A DNA stretch of 64,000 nucleotides from Zopfochytrium polystomum (GCA_025765615.1 JAIVFJ010000035.1:248001-312000); one strand, 5' to 3'. Positions 11,501 to 24,200 are shown, numbered from the stretch's first letter. The notes: a model not told the origin generated them from the sequence alone. Program-made: numbers and translations.

Positions 11501-12502
11501 CGTTCCCTTTACGGGAAGGGGAGGCCCACCTACGAAAATGCAGTCTAGGTTAGAAACACGCGATACAGTTGGATCGCCTTCAGCTCCAGTGTCAAGCCCC
11601 CAGCACCTTCTTCAATTCTGTGCGCGACCGCTTGTCCGCATCGAACACCTTTGTCGACCACCCAACCCAAACGCAGAGGGAAACAAATGGGGCCAATTAC
11701 CGGTCAAGAAAGCCGAAGGGTTATCAGCTATAGCTTTCGCGTTCCTCTCGCAAGCTGCAAGGCCTTCCGTAAAGGCCTCGGCAGTGATAGCGGCAGGGCT
11801 GTGAGGGGGCACGCCCCTGTCGTAAAACAAGAAGGAACCGACTACGATGGTAGCAACGACGGCCACGCCGGCCACAACACCCCACGGGTCGACGCGGCCG
11901 CCAAACACACCAGAGGAGCGACGGGCGGGGGCAGCGCGCGGGGCGCTCGAGGCGGTGAGTTCATCGTCGGTGTTTCCAAGCAGGGGAGCGGCCTCTTCGG
12001 GGTCGCGGCGCGGTGCACGCTGTGTGTTGGAAGGTGGTCAAGGTGGTTTCAGCGTCGGTGTGTGTGAGCGGAAAATGAAAAAATGGGGCAATGGTTGCGC
12101 GATGCGCGGCCACCCCGAGGATGGACGCGCCACCGCCACCGCATCACCCAAGCACAGCATCCCTTTTGGCAGGAACGCGTGCAGATTGCAGATTGGCGCA
12201 GGATCCAGCACGGCATGCGGGGGTTGTGGGGTTGTGTGAGAAAAGGAGACTGTGGAGCGGGCGGGGTGGTGATGGATGATGGTTCGCATCGAGATGCTCA
12301 TGGGCTAGTAGAGGAAGGGGGCACAGCCAGGCAGGCACTGTCGCCGTGCCGGTCGTCCGTCCTCCTCCTCCTCCTCCTCGCCCTCTGCCTGTTGACGTTG
12401 CCGTCTTCCTCCTCCTCCTCTTCCCAGTTCTCGTCTTCTCGTCCTCTTTGGCTCATCCTCAAACGCGTTGGTCACACACTCTCTCACCGAGGAGGAAGCC
12501 AT
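8547..12502 (-). CDS. Membrane-anchored amidohydrolase
   Basis: Six exons (12502-12488, 12019-11701, 11529-9815, 9731-9482, 9409-9344, 9235-8547) join in phase to 1017 residues. A short cytoplasmic tail carries an acidic dileucine motif (EEAAPLL). A signal anchor follows at about residues 52-72 (GVVAGVAVVATIVVGSFLF). A metal-dependent amidohydrolase domain comes next, opening with NATVWDGIGN. The metal-binding HxH is seen in VDQHSHV, and further likely ligands in NVHCYEPHD, TFHHATEAH and KSDHPV. A second, less conserved half follows. The family hydrolyses amide or ester bonds in small cyclic or peptide-like substrates; the substrate here cannot be told. The anchor plus dileucine suggest a type II protein with its enzyme in the vacuole lumen or outside the cell (inference). 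The first exon codes only five residues and precedes an intron of about 468 bases, so the start is less sure than the rest. Confidence 0.88.
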
Positions 12503-13192
12503 GAGTGGTTGGTTTGATTGGCGTGGGGCAAGTTTTCTATTTGTTTTTTTTCTTTTCTTTTTTTTATTTTGTTTTGTTTTGTTATTTTAGGTCTTTGATG
12601 GTTCGTCGTCTAGGAGACAGACAGAGAGAGACAGAGAGAGAGACAGATAGAGAGAAGGAGAGAGTGTGTGTGTGTGTGTGCCCGAAAAGGAAAAAAAGAG
12701 TTGCCACATGGTGGGTTCGGCCACAGTCGATCGACGCTCCTCCAAGCTTGGCCGAGTCGGCCTGCGCCGGACCTCTCTCTCCCTCGGCCCGTAATGGACG
12801 GTGGGGACCAGCGACAAAAGGGGCCTCCGCTGCTTGTTGTCGATCCCGGCGTGCCGGCGGAAACTCGTTGTTGCACCTTGCCAAATATCTCGCAGCCAGG
12901 TCAGCAAGCCAGCCAGCCAGCCAGACAGACAGACGGAGCTGCCACGCTCGGCTGAATTCTTGTCGTTTTGTCAGCCCCGCCCTGCCTCCCCTGCTGAAGC
13001 GTTTGTTTATTTTCTTGGGGATGGATGGGGCTTGTCCGGTCTCCCTCTCTCAAACAATAACAAATGGGAACAGAAAAGGAAAAGGTGCCTTACAAATTGG
13101 ATACGTGAGAGAAATCAAAAAACAAAAAAAAAAAAAAAACCATAAAAATATTCAAAGGAAGCATCCCATCCCATACTAAAAAGCGCGCGCGC
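12503..13192. other. Intergenic, low complexity
   Basis: Upstream of the amidohydrolase and downstream of protein C (both minus). It contains T-rich stretches, GA and GT repeats (12615-12680), CAGC repeats near 12910 and an A-run near 13120. The ORFs here are repeat-driven, and I see no gene. Confidence 0.6.
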
Positions 13193-16100
13193 TCACGACT
13201 CGCCCCACGAGAACCCTTTCAGCAGAGACGACAAACCCGCTCCACGCTTGGTCGTGCCCGAGACCCCTCCCGCACCCCCACCCGGCAGCCCGCCGCCAGA
13301 CGACGCCGACGGCGACATGGTCGTCGGCGAAAGCAGCGACGGCGACGTTGCCATGTGCGTCGCCCCGTGCCGGTGCGTGCCGTGTCGCGATGGATGACCG
13401 CCGCCGCCGCTGTTGCCGCCAGTCCCGCGTGTCGCGCCACCAGACTTGAGCGAGCCCAGGCTGTTGTCGTCCGTCACCGTTCGCAGGGCTGTGCAACAAA
13501 AAAATGTTTTTTGCGTGCCGTGTTTGATGTCGATGTTGTTGAAAAAATGCCACGAAGGTGATGAGCAACATTGGAAAGTTGGGAAAGCTGGAGGGAGAAA
13601 AAAAAAAAAAGGAAAAAAAAATTTTTAAAACCATTTCCTGTCTTACCCGAGTGCTTTGCGAAAACATCGATCGGTCCTATTTGCTTCAGCATCTCGACTT
13701 TTAGACGGTCCAACACCTCCAACGAGGTCAGCGCCTTCTTCCGCACCGGCTCCAACCCGGTGCAGTGCTTGCAGCCGCTCAGCTCGGGCACGAGGCACTT
13801 TTCGCCGCTGCTCTGCCGTCGCCCGGAGCCCCCGCGCACCGCTCCGATCCACGCCGATTCGTCCAGCCCGCAGTCCGCAAGGCCGCGTGCCACAACCCCG
13901 CCCCACCGCACCCCGTCGTCTTGCGTCAGCAGCCCGTGCCGAATCACGCTCTCGACCGCGTCTTGCACCGACACCTCCAGCACGCACCGTCCCAGCAGAC
14001 CCCCTTCTTCCTTGGGCGTCGATAAAGGCGATGCGCTTGCCTTTGCCGCGTCGCTCGCACCGATCGGCGGGTCCTTTGCGTCGCTCGTGCGACCGTCGCC
14101 GCCAACGTCATCGTCAATGCCCCCAAAGCTCCACGCCACAAACTCTCGAGCAAACCAGTCGACCATGGAGTGGATCCCGTGCGGCCCGACGGGCTCGCGG
14201 TTCGCAAGGTTATACACCATCCGGTACCCTTCCTCCCGCACCAGCCGCATGATCGACGCCTTGGTTTTCGCCAGAATCTCGGCGCGCGTTTTCAACACGC
14301 CTTCCCGTCGCGCGCTTTGTGCGGCTCGAGAGGCGGCCGCGGCGCCGGCTCCGGCTCCGGACGGGTCCCCATCGTCGTCGCCTTCGTCGTGCGCTAGCTG
14401 GTGACGCGCCTCATTCAGTATGTCATCGTCGACTCCGCCGCCACTCATGCGGTCGTATGCCGCCAGGGCGTCCAAGCACTCTGTGCAAACGTCGAAAAAC
14501 ACCTTCGCCAAATTGGCCATATCCGTGCATGACCACATCTCGGTTAGGAGGGGCGGCAATATGGCGGCAATGTGGATGATAAAGTCGGTGACCTCCGTGC
14601 TGCCAATGACGTCCACGAATCGCGCCTTCTCAGCCCGTCGGAGAATGAGACGGGCGTACTTCATACACGCTGCGTCGTATGATGTCTGCTCACTTTCCTG
14701 GGTGGTTCTGTGGCTCGCATGATGCTGATGATGGTGGTTGTGGTGGTTGTGATGACTGCGGTGGTGGTGGTGGTGGCGGTGGTGCGGCTTGGAGGGCTGG
14801 TGAGGCCCGCTGAATTTGATACCACCATTTTCGAGAAGAACCCTCAGCTTTTTCGATCCAATCTGACTTCCTGGAGTCGAGCCCACAGCTCCATGCTCAA
14901 CCTCGTGAACCAAAGGCTCCATCGCTTTTTCCACAGACATCCTATCTTGCGGCCGTAGTTGAGCCTTGCACAATCGCAGTTCCGTGTTTGTCTTCTCGGA
15001 GGAGCAGAGAATTGCGCACAGCTTCTGTAGGAGAGAATGCATGCCCCGAGGTCGCCAAACAAAAAGGCGCAAAAGGCGTTCGACGAAAGGGACACTGAGA
15101 ATGGTTTTTAGAGAGTCACCGCATTGAGCTTGAAGGAATCAGTGCTTACGGATTGATAAGGCGCAGCGACCCAACAATCAAACTCAGTGGCAGCTTGCTC
15201 CAGATCAGCTGAACTTTATGTCGCCATCCCTTTTCGTCCAGTATATTGTCCAATACAACGGTTGTACCAGTAACCGCCAACTCAACCAGCTCCTTGTAAT
15301 TAGCGGGAAGGTCTTCGTAATCGCGGCATTTCGCACAAACGTCGAATAGGGCCGGCCCATACACTTTTGCATGTTTGTCGTTGTTGTTGGGGTCTGATCG
15401 AACTTCACTGACCACGGCATAAGCGGCACGGGCCGTGTTAACCCAAACTCGCACGAGATCCTCATATCGTCGAGCCTGAATATACGGATCTGCAGCATAT
15501 TGTGCAGCCGTTGGATCGTGCAGCGCCTCGTAGTAGACGTCCTCGTCGTCGTCGCCGTCTAGGCTGTGGCTAACGCAGCGAGTGCCATGAGACGCGAAGC
15601 GACCTACCGAAGGAATGGATGTCGCGCTTGCAAGTTGATAAATCACTTTGCGCCGGAAGGCGTCGCACTCTTCCAGCGCCTTCGCTGCGGTGGCAGAGGT
15701 GGGGTCAAGGTCCCCTTCCTCAGCGTCGTGGAACACGTCATCATCGTCGCTATCATCCTCATCTCGTCCTAGTGCTGGGGCTTGTGTCGAAGTAGGCGGA
15801 GCTCTTGCGGATTTTGAAGGTGTCTGTTCGGGGCCGTTCGGAAAGGCAAAGAAGAAGAGCGCAATGTGATGCTTGGCAAACCCCTAAGATCGAGACAATT
15901 TTTAGTCGTCTCGAAGGGAATCCTAACCATTCATTTACCATGACATCGAACTTTGTCGCGCGGATCCAACTGCCAATGAGCAGCAGCCAGCCGTTCTCCA
16001 CGAAGGCGTCGATGCCGCGTAAGTAGGCTTCGCCCCGTGATTCGAGGATGGGCATCGACCTGATCCACCTATGATAAAAGCCGCGAGAAAGGATGGGCAG

Positions 16101-16819
16101 TGACGTGGGCGAGTCCGGTGTGAAGGGTACATCGAGAAACAACGGAGCGCGCTTGGAAAGGAGTGAAGAGCTCCTGTTTCGGGATGCGAAAGTATGAGAC
16201 GATCGCTTTGATGTTGGCGAAGTGGGAGAGGATGGGGTTGCCCCAAGAATGGTGTGGTTGTGGCCGTTGGCCTTTTCGGCAATGTCCGCGAGGGAGAACG
16301 ATCCAAGAGACTGTGAGGTCAAGAACCGGGCAGAGGCCTTGAAGGTGCGCAGAAACTCGAGCGTTAAGAGTCTCATGAAGAGTTCATATCGTAGAGCTGC
16401 GAACTATTGGTAAGTTGTTTGAAGAGCACACCGAGGAAGGGGTTCGCTGGTGGCGTCATTGCTCGCGCAAGGCGCACACACACACACACACACACAAGAA
16501 GAAGGCACGCACGCACGCACACACGCAGGCACAACACTCACGCACCAAGCGAAGCGATGAGGGGATTCGACGCGTAGACTAGGTGGTCTCCCAGGCGGGC
16601 AAGGACGGCAAGGCTGGCGGCGTCCGCGGCAGCGGATGAGGACGACGCGGTCGACGCCGAGAGCGAAGGCGACGGCGTGAACGACGACGACGACGATGAT
16701 GGTGCGGAAGGCGCCGGGTGGGATGGCGAGGATGACGGCACGGGAGGAGCCATGCGGTGGTGGGAGGCTGGCGTCGCCGGAGGAGCGGCAGCCCTCGTGG
16801 CGTGGAAAGGCGGCGGCAT
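13193..16819 (-). CDS. Uncharacterised protein C (paralogue of D)
   Basis: Five exons (16819-16546, 16396-15939, 15883-15150, 15094-13647, 13488-13193) join in phase to 1069 residues. It aligns along its length with protein D at 56-60 kb, with the same intron positions. Shared blocks include ASNPLIASL, a helical LRYxLxxRLLTLEF region, ATKFDV, the strongly conserved PVPFVERLLRLFVW followed by HSLLQKL, FFDVCTECLD, and a cysteine cluster (CLVPELSGCKHC) just before KALTSLEVLDRLKVE. The LLRLF...SLLQ block loosely recalls the DUF3818 region of fungal PX-domain proteins of the Ypr097w type, but no PX domain is seen. If that relation holds, a membrane or lipid-trafficking role is possible. A His-rich insert (about 15010-14650, HHRHHHHHRSHHNHHNHHH) is absent from D. 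The C-terminus keeps an FSW motif. Confidence 0.8.
16470..16530. repeat. (CA)n / (CGCA)n microsatellite in an intron
   Basis: A CA run followed by CGCA-type units inside the first intron of protein C, where the minus strand reads GT/GTGC. Confidence 0.85.
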
Positions 16820-17020
16820 TTGATGGTTGTGAGCCTACTTCTTTTTTATTTATTTTTATATTATTTTTTCTGTTTTACAAGTCCCTTCATATTTATTCTC
16901 TTCGTTTTTGGCTTTTTGAGAGGGTTTCGCTATTTTTTTGCAAAAAAAAAATGATGAAAACGACCGGTTTTCCGAGGGGTGCAATTTCCAGACGGTTCAC
17001 AATTTCTCTCTCTCTCACTC

Positions 17021-17052
<32 letters not shown>

Positions 17053-17910
17053 CCTCTCCGTCTCTCTCTCTCTGTCACTCTTCCTCTTGTTTTGTTGCCG
17101 AACGACGAGTCGGCCCCGTTGATTCGCCGAGGCCAATGGTTGCAGACGATAGAGTCGTGCTTTCAATGGGGACGACACTCACACACACCTCCACGATCCG
17201 CACACACATACATGCTCAACAACAGACAGACTCACAGCACTCGACCAGTTGCTGTTTGCTGGGTATTTATTGCTTGACGGTGGCGGAACAACAAGCGGGT
17301 CACAGGAGCGAGAAATTCTTTGCAGCTTTGTTTGTTTCTTTCAATTGAGCAGCCGTGACGCCCAGCGTCTCTGCCGCGGCCGCGAGGAATTTTTTTAAAT
17401 TAACCTTACGGCAATCAATCAATTGGGATTATACCCCCCTGTTCCATTGATTTTCTAACTGGGCAGTGCTCAGATCCCTCGGGTATCTCTTCGGAGTCAA
17501 CTTGGTTCGGCCGGCTCGATTCGAGGTTGTTGTCAATGAAAATCCCAACATCTGTGATGACCTTGTTGGATCGTATGGGTTTCCTACATCGCTTCATCAC
17601 ATCTTCAATCTCTGCATGTTTTCTGTGGGAACGACTCTGCCACATACTAACAATAGGGCGGCGCAATTCAACTTGTAGGTAAATGTGTGTTGGAGAATAA
17701 AAAGCAATGCAATAAATATAATATTTCCTTCTTCTTGACGAAGTGGCACCCCCAAAAGGAAGGCAAGGGTGGCTTGGGGCAGCGGCACCCTTGCCTTGCT
17801 TTTCGTGGCTTTCTGGTGGCGTGTTTACTCTCACCAATTTATAAGGCTGGTGTCAGAAAAAGGACCCTCGTCATAAAAGCAACGAAGGAACGAAGCAACC
17901 AACCATCAAT
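16820..17910. other. Divergent intergenic region
   Basis: Lies between protein C (minus) and the secreted protein gene (plus), so it probably carries both promoters. It contains a T-rich block (16840-16940), a CT microsatellite (17005-17075) and a minus-strand ORF (17415-17837). The part of that ORF nearest its stop reads as a non-repetitive charged peptide (KHAEIEDVMKRCRKP), but it has no recognisable family and no partner exon. I do not call it a gene. Confidence 0.5.
17005..17075. repeat. (CT)n microsatellite
   Basis: A CT-rich tract with occasional G in the divergent promoter region. Confidence 0.9.
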
Positions 17911-18698
17911 ATGCTTACATCTCGATTCGCACAATTGGCGGTCCTCCTTGCCTCCGCCATTGCTGGGGTAGCCGCTCAGTCGGGGTCATCGTCCTCCTCG
18001 TCGACAACGGCGTCCACCGCCCCGTCAAGCTCGCCAGGAACAACTGATTCCTCGACCAGCACCCCGAGCGCTTCCTCGACCCCCACCGAGTCAATACCCA
18101 CTGGCCCCTCCGACCTGTACGCCGCCTTCGCCGCGCTCCCTCAATGCGGCCAGACCTGCCTATCGGCCGCCAACGTCACTCTGCCTTCACCCCCGCCGGA
18201 GGAGATTTATGCCATCTGTTTGAATATTGTGAGAAGCTGCTACTTCGCTTGGTCTTCCCATGCGCCTGCTCACCACGTTCTGTTTTGGTTTTACTCCTCG
18301 AATTTTCGGTGTTCCCTCCCGCCCTCGCCAACAAGGACTCTGCTGTGACAGCGTTCAATGCGTGCGTCGATACCGGCTGCTCCGCCGATCAGGCAACAAC
18401 GTGCAAGGCTTTCTCGGCCCAGCTACCAGGCGGTTGCAAAGTTCTCTTGGACGCTGTGAACTCCACGAACAGCTCGGCAGACTCTTCCTCTGGCTCCACC
18501 GTTTTCTCCGCTACTGCCACAACCACTCCAGGCAACGCTGTAACCTCACCCAGCGTTGTAACCTCCACATCCTCAACAGCCAAAGCCTCATCAAACACGC
18601 TCCTAAGCTCCTCGTACAGATCCGTCGGGTCGGTGTCGCATGCCTGTATGGTCGCAGTAGGCTTCAGTTGGATTGCTGTACTTGCCATTCTGGCTTAG
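17911..18698 (+). CDS. Secreted Ser/Thr-rich cysteine protein, GPI-type
   Basis: Two exons (17911-18228, 18336-18698) join in phase to 226 residues. A signal peptide is clear (MLTSRFAQLAVLLASAIAGV, cut near AAQS). A Ser/Thr-rich linker follows, then a cysteine-patterned domain (LPQCGQTCLSAANV, AICLN, NACVDTGCSADQATTC, GGCKVL). A second Ser/Thr-rich segment and a hydrophobic C-terminus (GFSWIAVLAILA), typical of GPI attachment, complete it. The cysteine order recalls the fungal CFEM domain, but only seven cysteines fall in the domain rather than eight, and the CFEM aspartate context is unclear. It is therefore called CFEM-like at most. It probably sits in the cell wall or on the plasma membrane. 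The intron interrupts the cysteine domain. Confidence 0.82.
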
Positions 18699-18955
18699 TT
18701 GCAGTGTTTGGAGATGTCGGAGTTACATAGTTGATTGTGTCGGGTCCACCTGTCCCTACTCCGACTTCAAACTTCCCTTGAATACCCTCACTCTCGGTCC
18801 AAGGCTTCTTGTCCTTATCCTTCCCTTTCCTTTTCTCCTCTCTTCCTCACCCTCTTCCTCTTCCTCTCCGCACAACCTTTTCCCTGTCTTCAAAGTATGG
18901 ACAAAATATTATTATTATTCGATTTTTTTCAAATTTCTCGCAACCGCAGGCCCTC

Positions 18956-20999
18956 ATGGCGGACGGTCCATTCGCGGCCTCTTTCTTCTGTTCCAGCTGC
19001 TCTGCACCAATCCGTCTCGATTCCAGGTAAAGGAGGTGGACCAGGGAGTTACGAGGAGAGCGCTGGAGCCTGCGCGGTTTTTCTGCCACTTCCAACTGGG
19101 AATGGATGTGCCAAAGCCAAACTGATCACGATCTGCTCGGCACTCGCATGATTCCATTCATCTTTCCCCGGCAAACAACCCCAGCCTGCTGGACAGCGGA
19201 TCGCTCTTCGAAGCTGTTGGTAGGCGCGCTTCGCCCTTCCTGTGATCGCGGTCAGGCTGACTCTCGCGAAATCCGTTTGTTTGCAAACTCCTACCTCCCC
19301 AAGCACCATTCATCGATGATCCGACGCGACAGTCGGTAGCCTCTGCCTCCTCAAGTGCTGCGCCAACGGGAGCACCCTCCATAAACGACTCCTTCATCGT
19401 CCTGCCACCCGCCACTGTCACCGATGACAAAACGAACTCATCCGCCTTCGCCACACGCCCGACGCCCTCCGCTGGAGCGCCATCCACATCGATCGCACCA
19501 GCGCCACCCACATCCTCCGCCTTTGCCACATCCCGCGGGAGCCTGAGCCACCGGCTCCGCGTCGCGAGCCGCCTGTTCGATCTCGTGGCGGCGGCATCGA
19601 CCACCTCCTCCTCCAGCGCGCCGTCGTCGTCCTCCGCTTCCGGCGCGCCGCCGCAGATCGACCACCCGCTCTGCGCCGACTGCGCCGACGAGATCACGCT
19701 CAAGCTCGAGAAGCGACTGGCCGAGGCGCGCAAGGAGCGCGACGCGTACGCCGCGTACCTGGCAAAGATGTCGGCCGCTTCGGGCGGCGGCGTCGCCGGT
19801 GGCGGAGTCGAATCTGGCGGGGCGAGCGCCGCCCGGGCGAAGGAAGTCGAGGAGCTGGAGGATCGCGAGAGGAAGGCGCTGGTGATTTTGAGGGAGCTGG
19901 AGCGGGAGGCTGGCGCGGTGAAGGAGGAGCTGACGTCGGTCGAATCGGAATTGAAGGACCTCGAGGCGGCCGAGGCAAGGTAATGTTCGATCGCTTCTCG
20001 ATAAGGGCTTCTGGATGTATTTAATGGCTCTTTCTCATCTTGTCCGCTTCACTTGCAGCTATTGGAACGATGTGAATATTCTCCAAGAGCAAATGAAGGC
20101 ACTCGAGGATGAAAGGGACAGTGTCACACTCAAGTACGAATACGCTATGAAGCAGCTGGAAAGGCTTGAGAAGACAAATGTATATAACGACACGTTCCGC
20201 ATCTGGCACGACGGCCCATTCGGTACCATCAACGGTGAGGCGTTCCAACACACTCTGGCTTTTCAATAACAGGAGGCCTTCATGAACAGGCTTTCGACTG
20301 GGCCGATTGCCCAACCAACCAGTTTAGTCAAATTCGCCATGACCACAGTCGCTGGTCTCACACATCGTCCGCTCACATTTTCAGGTTGAATGGAGCGAGA
20401 TCAATGCCGCTCTGGGGCAGACCATGCTTCTTCTAGATACGCTGGCTACAAAGTTGGGCTTTACTTTCAAAACGTGAGCTGTGTAAATTTCGCGGGGGAC
20501 GGAGAATTTTGACCCTTTTTTTTCTGCCAGATACAAGTTGGTTCCAATGGGGAGTTTCTCCAGGATCGAGAAGATTGAGGGAGACAAAGCTGTTTACGAG
20601 CTGTACGAAGTATTTGATCGAATAATCGTTTGAGCACTAACACTTACTGATCAGTTATGGTTCGGGCGATCTCTCTGGCATCCTTTTTTGGAACCGCCGG
20701 TTTGAGAATGGTTTGGTGGCATTTTTGAACTGCTTGCAACAACTTGGCGACTTTGCTGCCGAGCAGGACCCAAAGTTTCGATTACCATACCGGTAAGCGT
20801 GCATCTAATCCCTTCCAGGCATCCCCTTAATCAGCATTCTCTGCCCTCCCTTCAACGTGTCTGGCCCAGAATCAACAAAGACAAGATTGGCGACGCATCG
20901 ATACGAGTTCAATTTGGCCAGGACGACCAGTGGACAAAGGCATTGAAGTATACCCTGATCGACACCAAGTGGTTGCTGGCATTTGCGGTCGTGCGGTGA
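18956..20999 (+). CDS. ATG6: Beclin 1 / Atg6 autophagy protein
   Basis: Nine exons (18956-19026, 19185-19219, 19304-19979, 20059-20234, 20290-20321, 20385-20473, 20531-20602, 20655-20792, 20870-20999) join in phase to 472 residues. The features follow family order: an N-terminal CSSC, a DSFIVL motif matching animal ESFVVL, a BH3-like helix ([16 protein letters not shown]), a second pair in DHPLCADC, a coiled coil rich in E/R, and the evolutionarily conserved domain. That domain carries [57 protein letters not shown] and QWTKALKY. Beclin is a subunit of the class III PI3-kinase (Vps34) complexes that make PI3P at autophagosomes and endosomes. Length agrees with animal Beclins (about 450). The BH3-like motif has SR where animal Beclin has GD. 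It lies 205 bases upstream of ABCC transporter 1 on the same strand. Confidence 0.96.
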
Positions 21000-21203
21000 T
21001 GTGGTTTGTGGGGAGGAGAAATCGTTCTCGTCTGATTGGGTCTCGTTGGCAAAGTCGGACGGACCCACGAATGGTGCGATATCTCCAATGCGGAAGTTAG
21101 ACAAAAAAGGGAAAAAAAACAAAAGCCTCTCCACCCCACCACAGACATATAAATAAGCCGACAGGAGGGAGCAGCGACGAAGAAAGAAAGAAGAGTTTGA
21201 GCA

Positions 21204-24200
21204 ATGGTCCCAACATCCCAACAGCAGCACACGCTGCTGCAGCAGGGAGCTGGCCTGCTTTCGCACCTTCTTGTTGTGCCCATCTCCTTCGTTGTAATTG
21301 CCGGTCTTGCGTACCTGGCCCGTCTGGGTGCTTGGGCGCACTCGGTTGCTTCCGCCGGCGGCGTGGCCTACGCGGCGGTTCCAACCACCGAGGCCGCCGA
21401 TGACTCCCAGACCCCCCAGGCCGAGGAGGACGAGAACGAGGACGCAGAGCAGTCGGCAGAACAGGTCGCGTCCGCGAAGCGCTCGGCCAAGCTTTCCCGA
21501 GCGGACTTTTGGTTGCGTTGGGTCGCCGTCCCCATCGCATTCATCGCATTCGCCGTTGCCGTCGCCATGTCTGTCGTCGTGGGATCCGCCGGTGGTGATC
21601 GCGATTCTTTTGTCGTCGCCCTTTTCAACGTCGCAGCGCTGGTACGCAACCGTCGCCTTTTGCTTGCATTCTTCCTCCCCCTGCTTCTTTCTGCATGCAG
21701 CTGAAACGATTCTTCTCGTCCTTGGTACTTTTTGTGCATCGTCACTCCGCTAGGCAATTTCAGGGCTCTCTGTTTTGGCTATGGCAGTATTGGCAAAGTC
21801 GTCGTCTGCTCCGACATTTCTCATCGGCTCCTTCTTCTACCATCTGCTCCTCACGTTCTTCTCGGGCTTGGAAGCGTACAACGGCCTCGTGCAAGACCCC
21901 TCACCTGCTGAGCTGCTTCTCTTCCGTCTGGACGTTGGCTTGACGTCATGCGCTGTGGTCCTTCTGCTTTTGAATGCCGGCCGTCATTACGTTCAATTTT
22001 TGCAGAAAGGCGCAGCAGCAGCGGCCAAAGGCGAGGCGCAGGTACCTGCCCGTGATAGTTTTGCGGTTGTTGTGGTCTTGACAGTTCATTGGCGCAGATT
22101 ACTCCGGAAGTTACGGCGTCGCTGATGTCCCTCTTGACATTCTCTTGGATGACTTCGCTCATTGCGAAGGGTGAGAAAAAGACTCTCGCGATGGAGGACT
22201 TGTGGCAGCTTCGTGAAACAGACACAGCAAAAGCTATTGTTGACAGATTCAGGAAGTACCGGTGAGTGGATTGTAAACTTTTGCATGGGCAACGTCCAAC
22301 TCGATTCTCAGCAAACCGGGTCGGTCGCTTCTTGTCACTCTGATTCTTGTCGTGATTAAACCTCTTGGAATTCAATACTGCGCCGCGTTCTTGACCCCGA
22401 TTTTTATGTACGCGGGACCGTTCTTCCTCAACATCATCCTCACTTGGTTCGAGGATCCAAACCGCTCTCTCGTTCACGGGTGGAGCATCTTGCTCTGCAT
22501 GCTGTTCGTCAACTTCGCCAGTGCGATGAGCGCCGGTCAGCAATATTTCCACGGACGCCGCGTCGGTCTCACCGTTTCGGCCTCGCTTATAACCGAATTG
22601 TATGCCAAGGCACTCCGCCGCCCGGCTGGCGTTGCGGCACCAAAGGTTCAGAAGCCCACCGAAGAGGCGGACGACACGGACGGCACTCCGGCGAAGGATG
22701 CCAAACCGGCAGAACCCAAGCCGGCCGAAGAGGAGGAGGAAAACTCGATTGTGAGTGCTCTTGAATCTTTCCGTTGTTTCCCCTGAACATTCTTTCAACA
22801 GGGTAAAATTGTAACAATGATGACGGTGGACGTTGAGCGAATCGTCAGCTTCGTTTGCTACTCCCACGATCCTATTTTGAACTTCCCGCTCAGCGTTATA
22901 CTTGCTTTTGTTGGCCTCTATTTGGTTCTTGGTTGGACCGCCATGACTGGTGTTGCTGTTATTGCAATCAATGGACCTTTGACGGGATACCTCGGCTCGT
23001 TTATGGAGGAATTCCAAGACAAGCAGATGAAAGCGAGCGACAAGCGAGTTGCCATGACAAACGAGGTTAGACCTTTTTTTTTTGAAACCTTATTAGACTG
23101 AACCTCTTCGTAAGATTTTGAACGGAATTCGCATCATTAAGTATTTCGGATGGGAGGACCAATTTTCTGAGAGGCTGCTCAAAGTTCGTGAAACCGAGCT
23201 GGGTCTTGTTCTCAAAGGCTCTCTCTTGTGGATCTTTACTTCACTTGTCACCTACTTCACATCGATTCTTTGCCTGTTTGTGACTTTCGGAACTTACACC
23301 ATCATTGCTGGTCACACTTTGAATGCTGCTACCGCTTTCACCACTGTCATTTTGCTGGAACGAGTTGCCGAACTTTTCAATCAGGGCCCGTATTTCTACA
23401 TCTGGATGATCAAAACGAAAGTTTCTTTGGACCGTGTTGAAGAATTCCTGAACGAAGTTGAGTTGGACCAGTTTGCTCAGGGCGCGGCCGAACCTACCCC
23501 GCAACAAGTTGCTGCGTTGGACGAAGCCATTTCCGTTGGCTTCAGTGAGGCGAAGTTCCGCTATTACAACCAGGACGACTCCATCAAAAAGCCAAAGAAA
23601 TCGTCTTCCAAGAAGGCACAAGATGTCGAGGCTCCGCCCCCCACGGCTGGGGAGGGTGAAACCGACTTCTCTGTGTTTACCCTTCAGGGAATCGATATTT
23701 GCTTCCGAACTGGCGGACTCAATGTTGTCACTGGAGCTACCGGCGCAGGAAAATCATCGTTGATCTTGGCATTGCTAGGAGGTAAGAGTATGCCCATTTG
23801 AGCGCTTCCTCTCACCACAGAGCAGAATTGAAGAAGCTCAGTGGGGACATCAATTTCCCAAAAACTCGCAAAGCTGGCTCCGTATCTTACGTCGCTCAGA
23901 CTGCTTGGCTCCTGAATGCCACAATCCGAGAAAACATCACGATGGGAACCCCAATGGACGAGGAGCGATACCGCCAGACCCTCGAAGCATGTGCTCTCGT
24001 TCGCGATCTCGAAACTCTTCCTGGAGGTGACCTGACAGAAATCGGGGAAAAGGGTATTTCACTTTCTGGAGGTCAAAAACAGCGCATCTCTCTCGCTCGC
24101 GCCGTGTACTCGACGTCGACAATCGTTCTGTTGGATGATCCACTCTCTGCCGTTGATGCACCCACTGCGAGGCACTTGATGAAAAATGCCATTCAAGTTC

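Noticed and set aside
18176..18358. Small minus-strand ORF inside the GPI protein gene
   Set aside because: Antisense to a well-supported intron and exons, with no start context or family.
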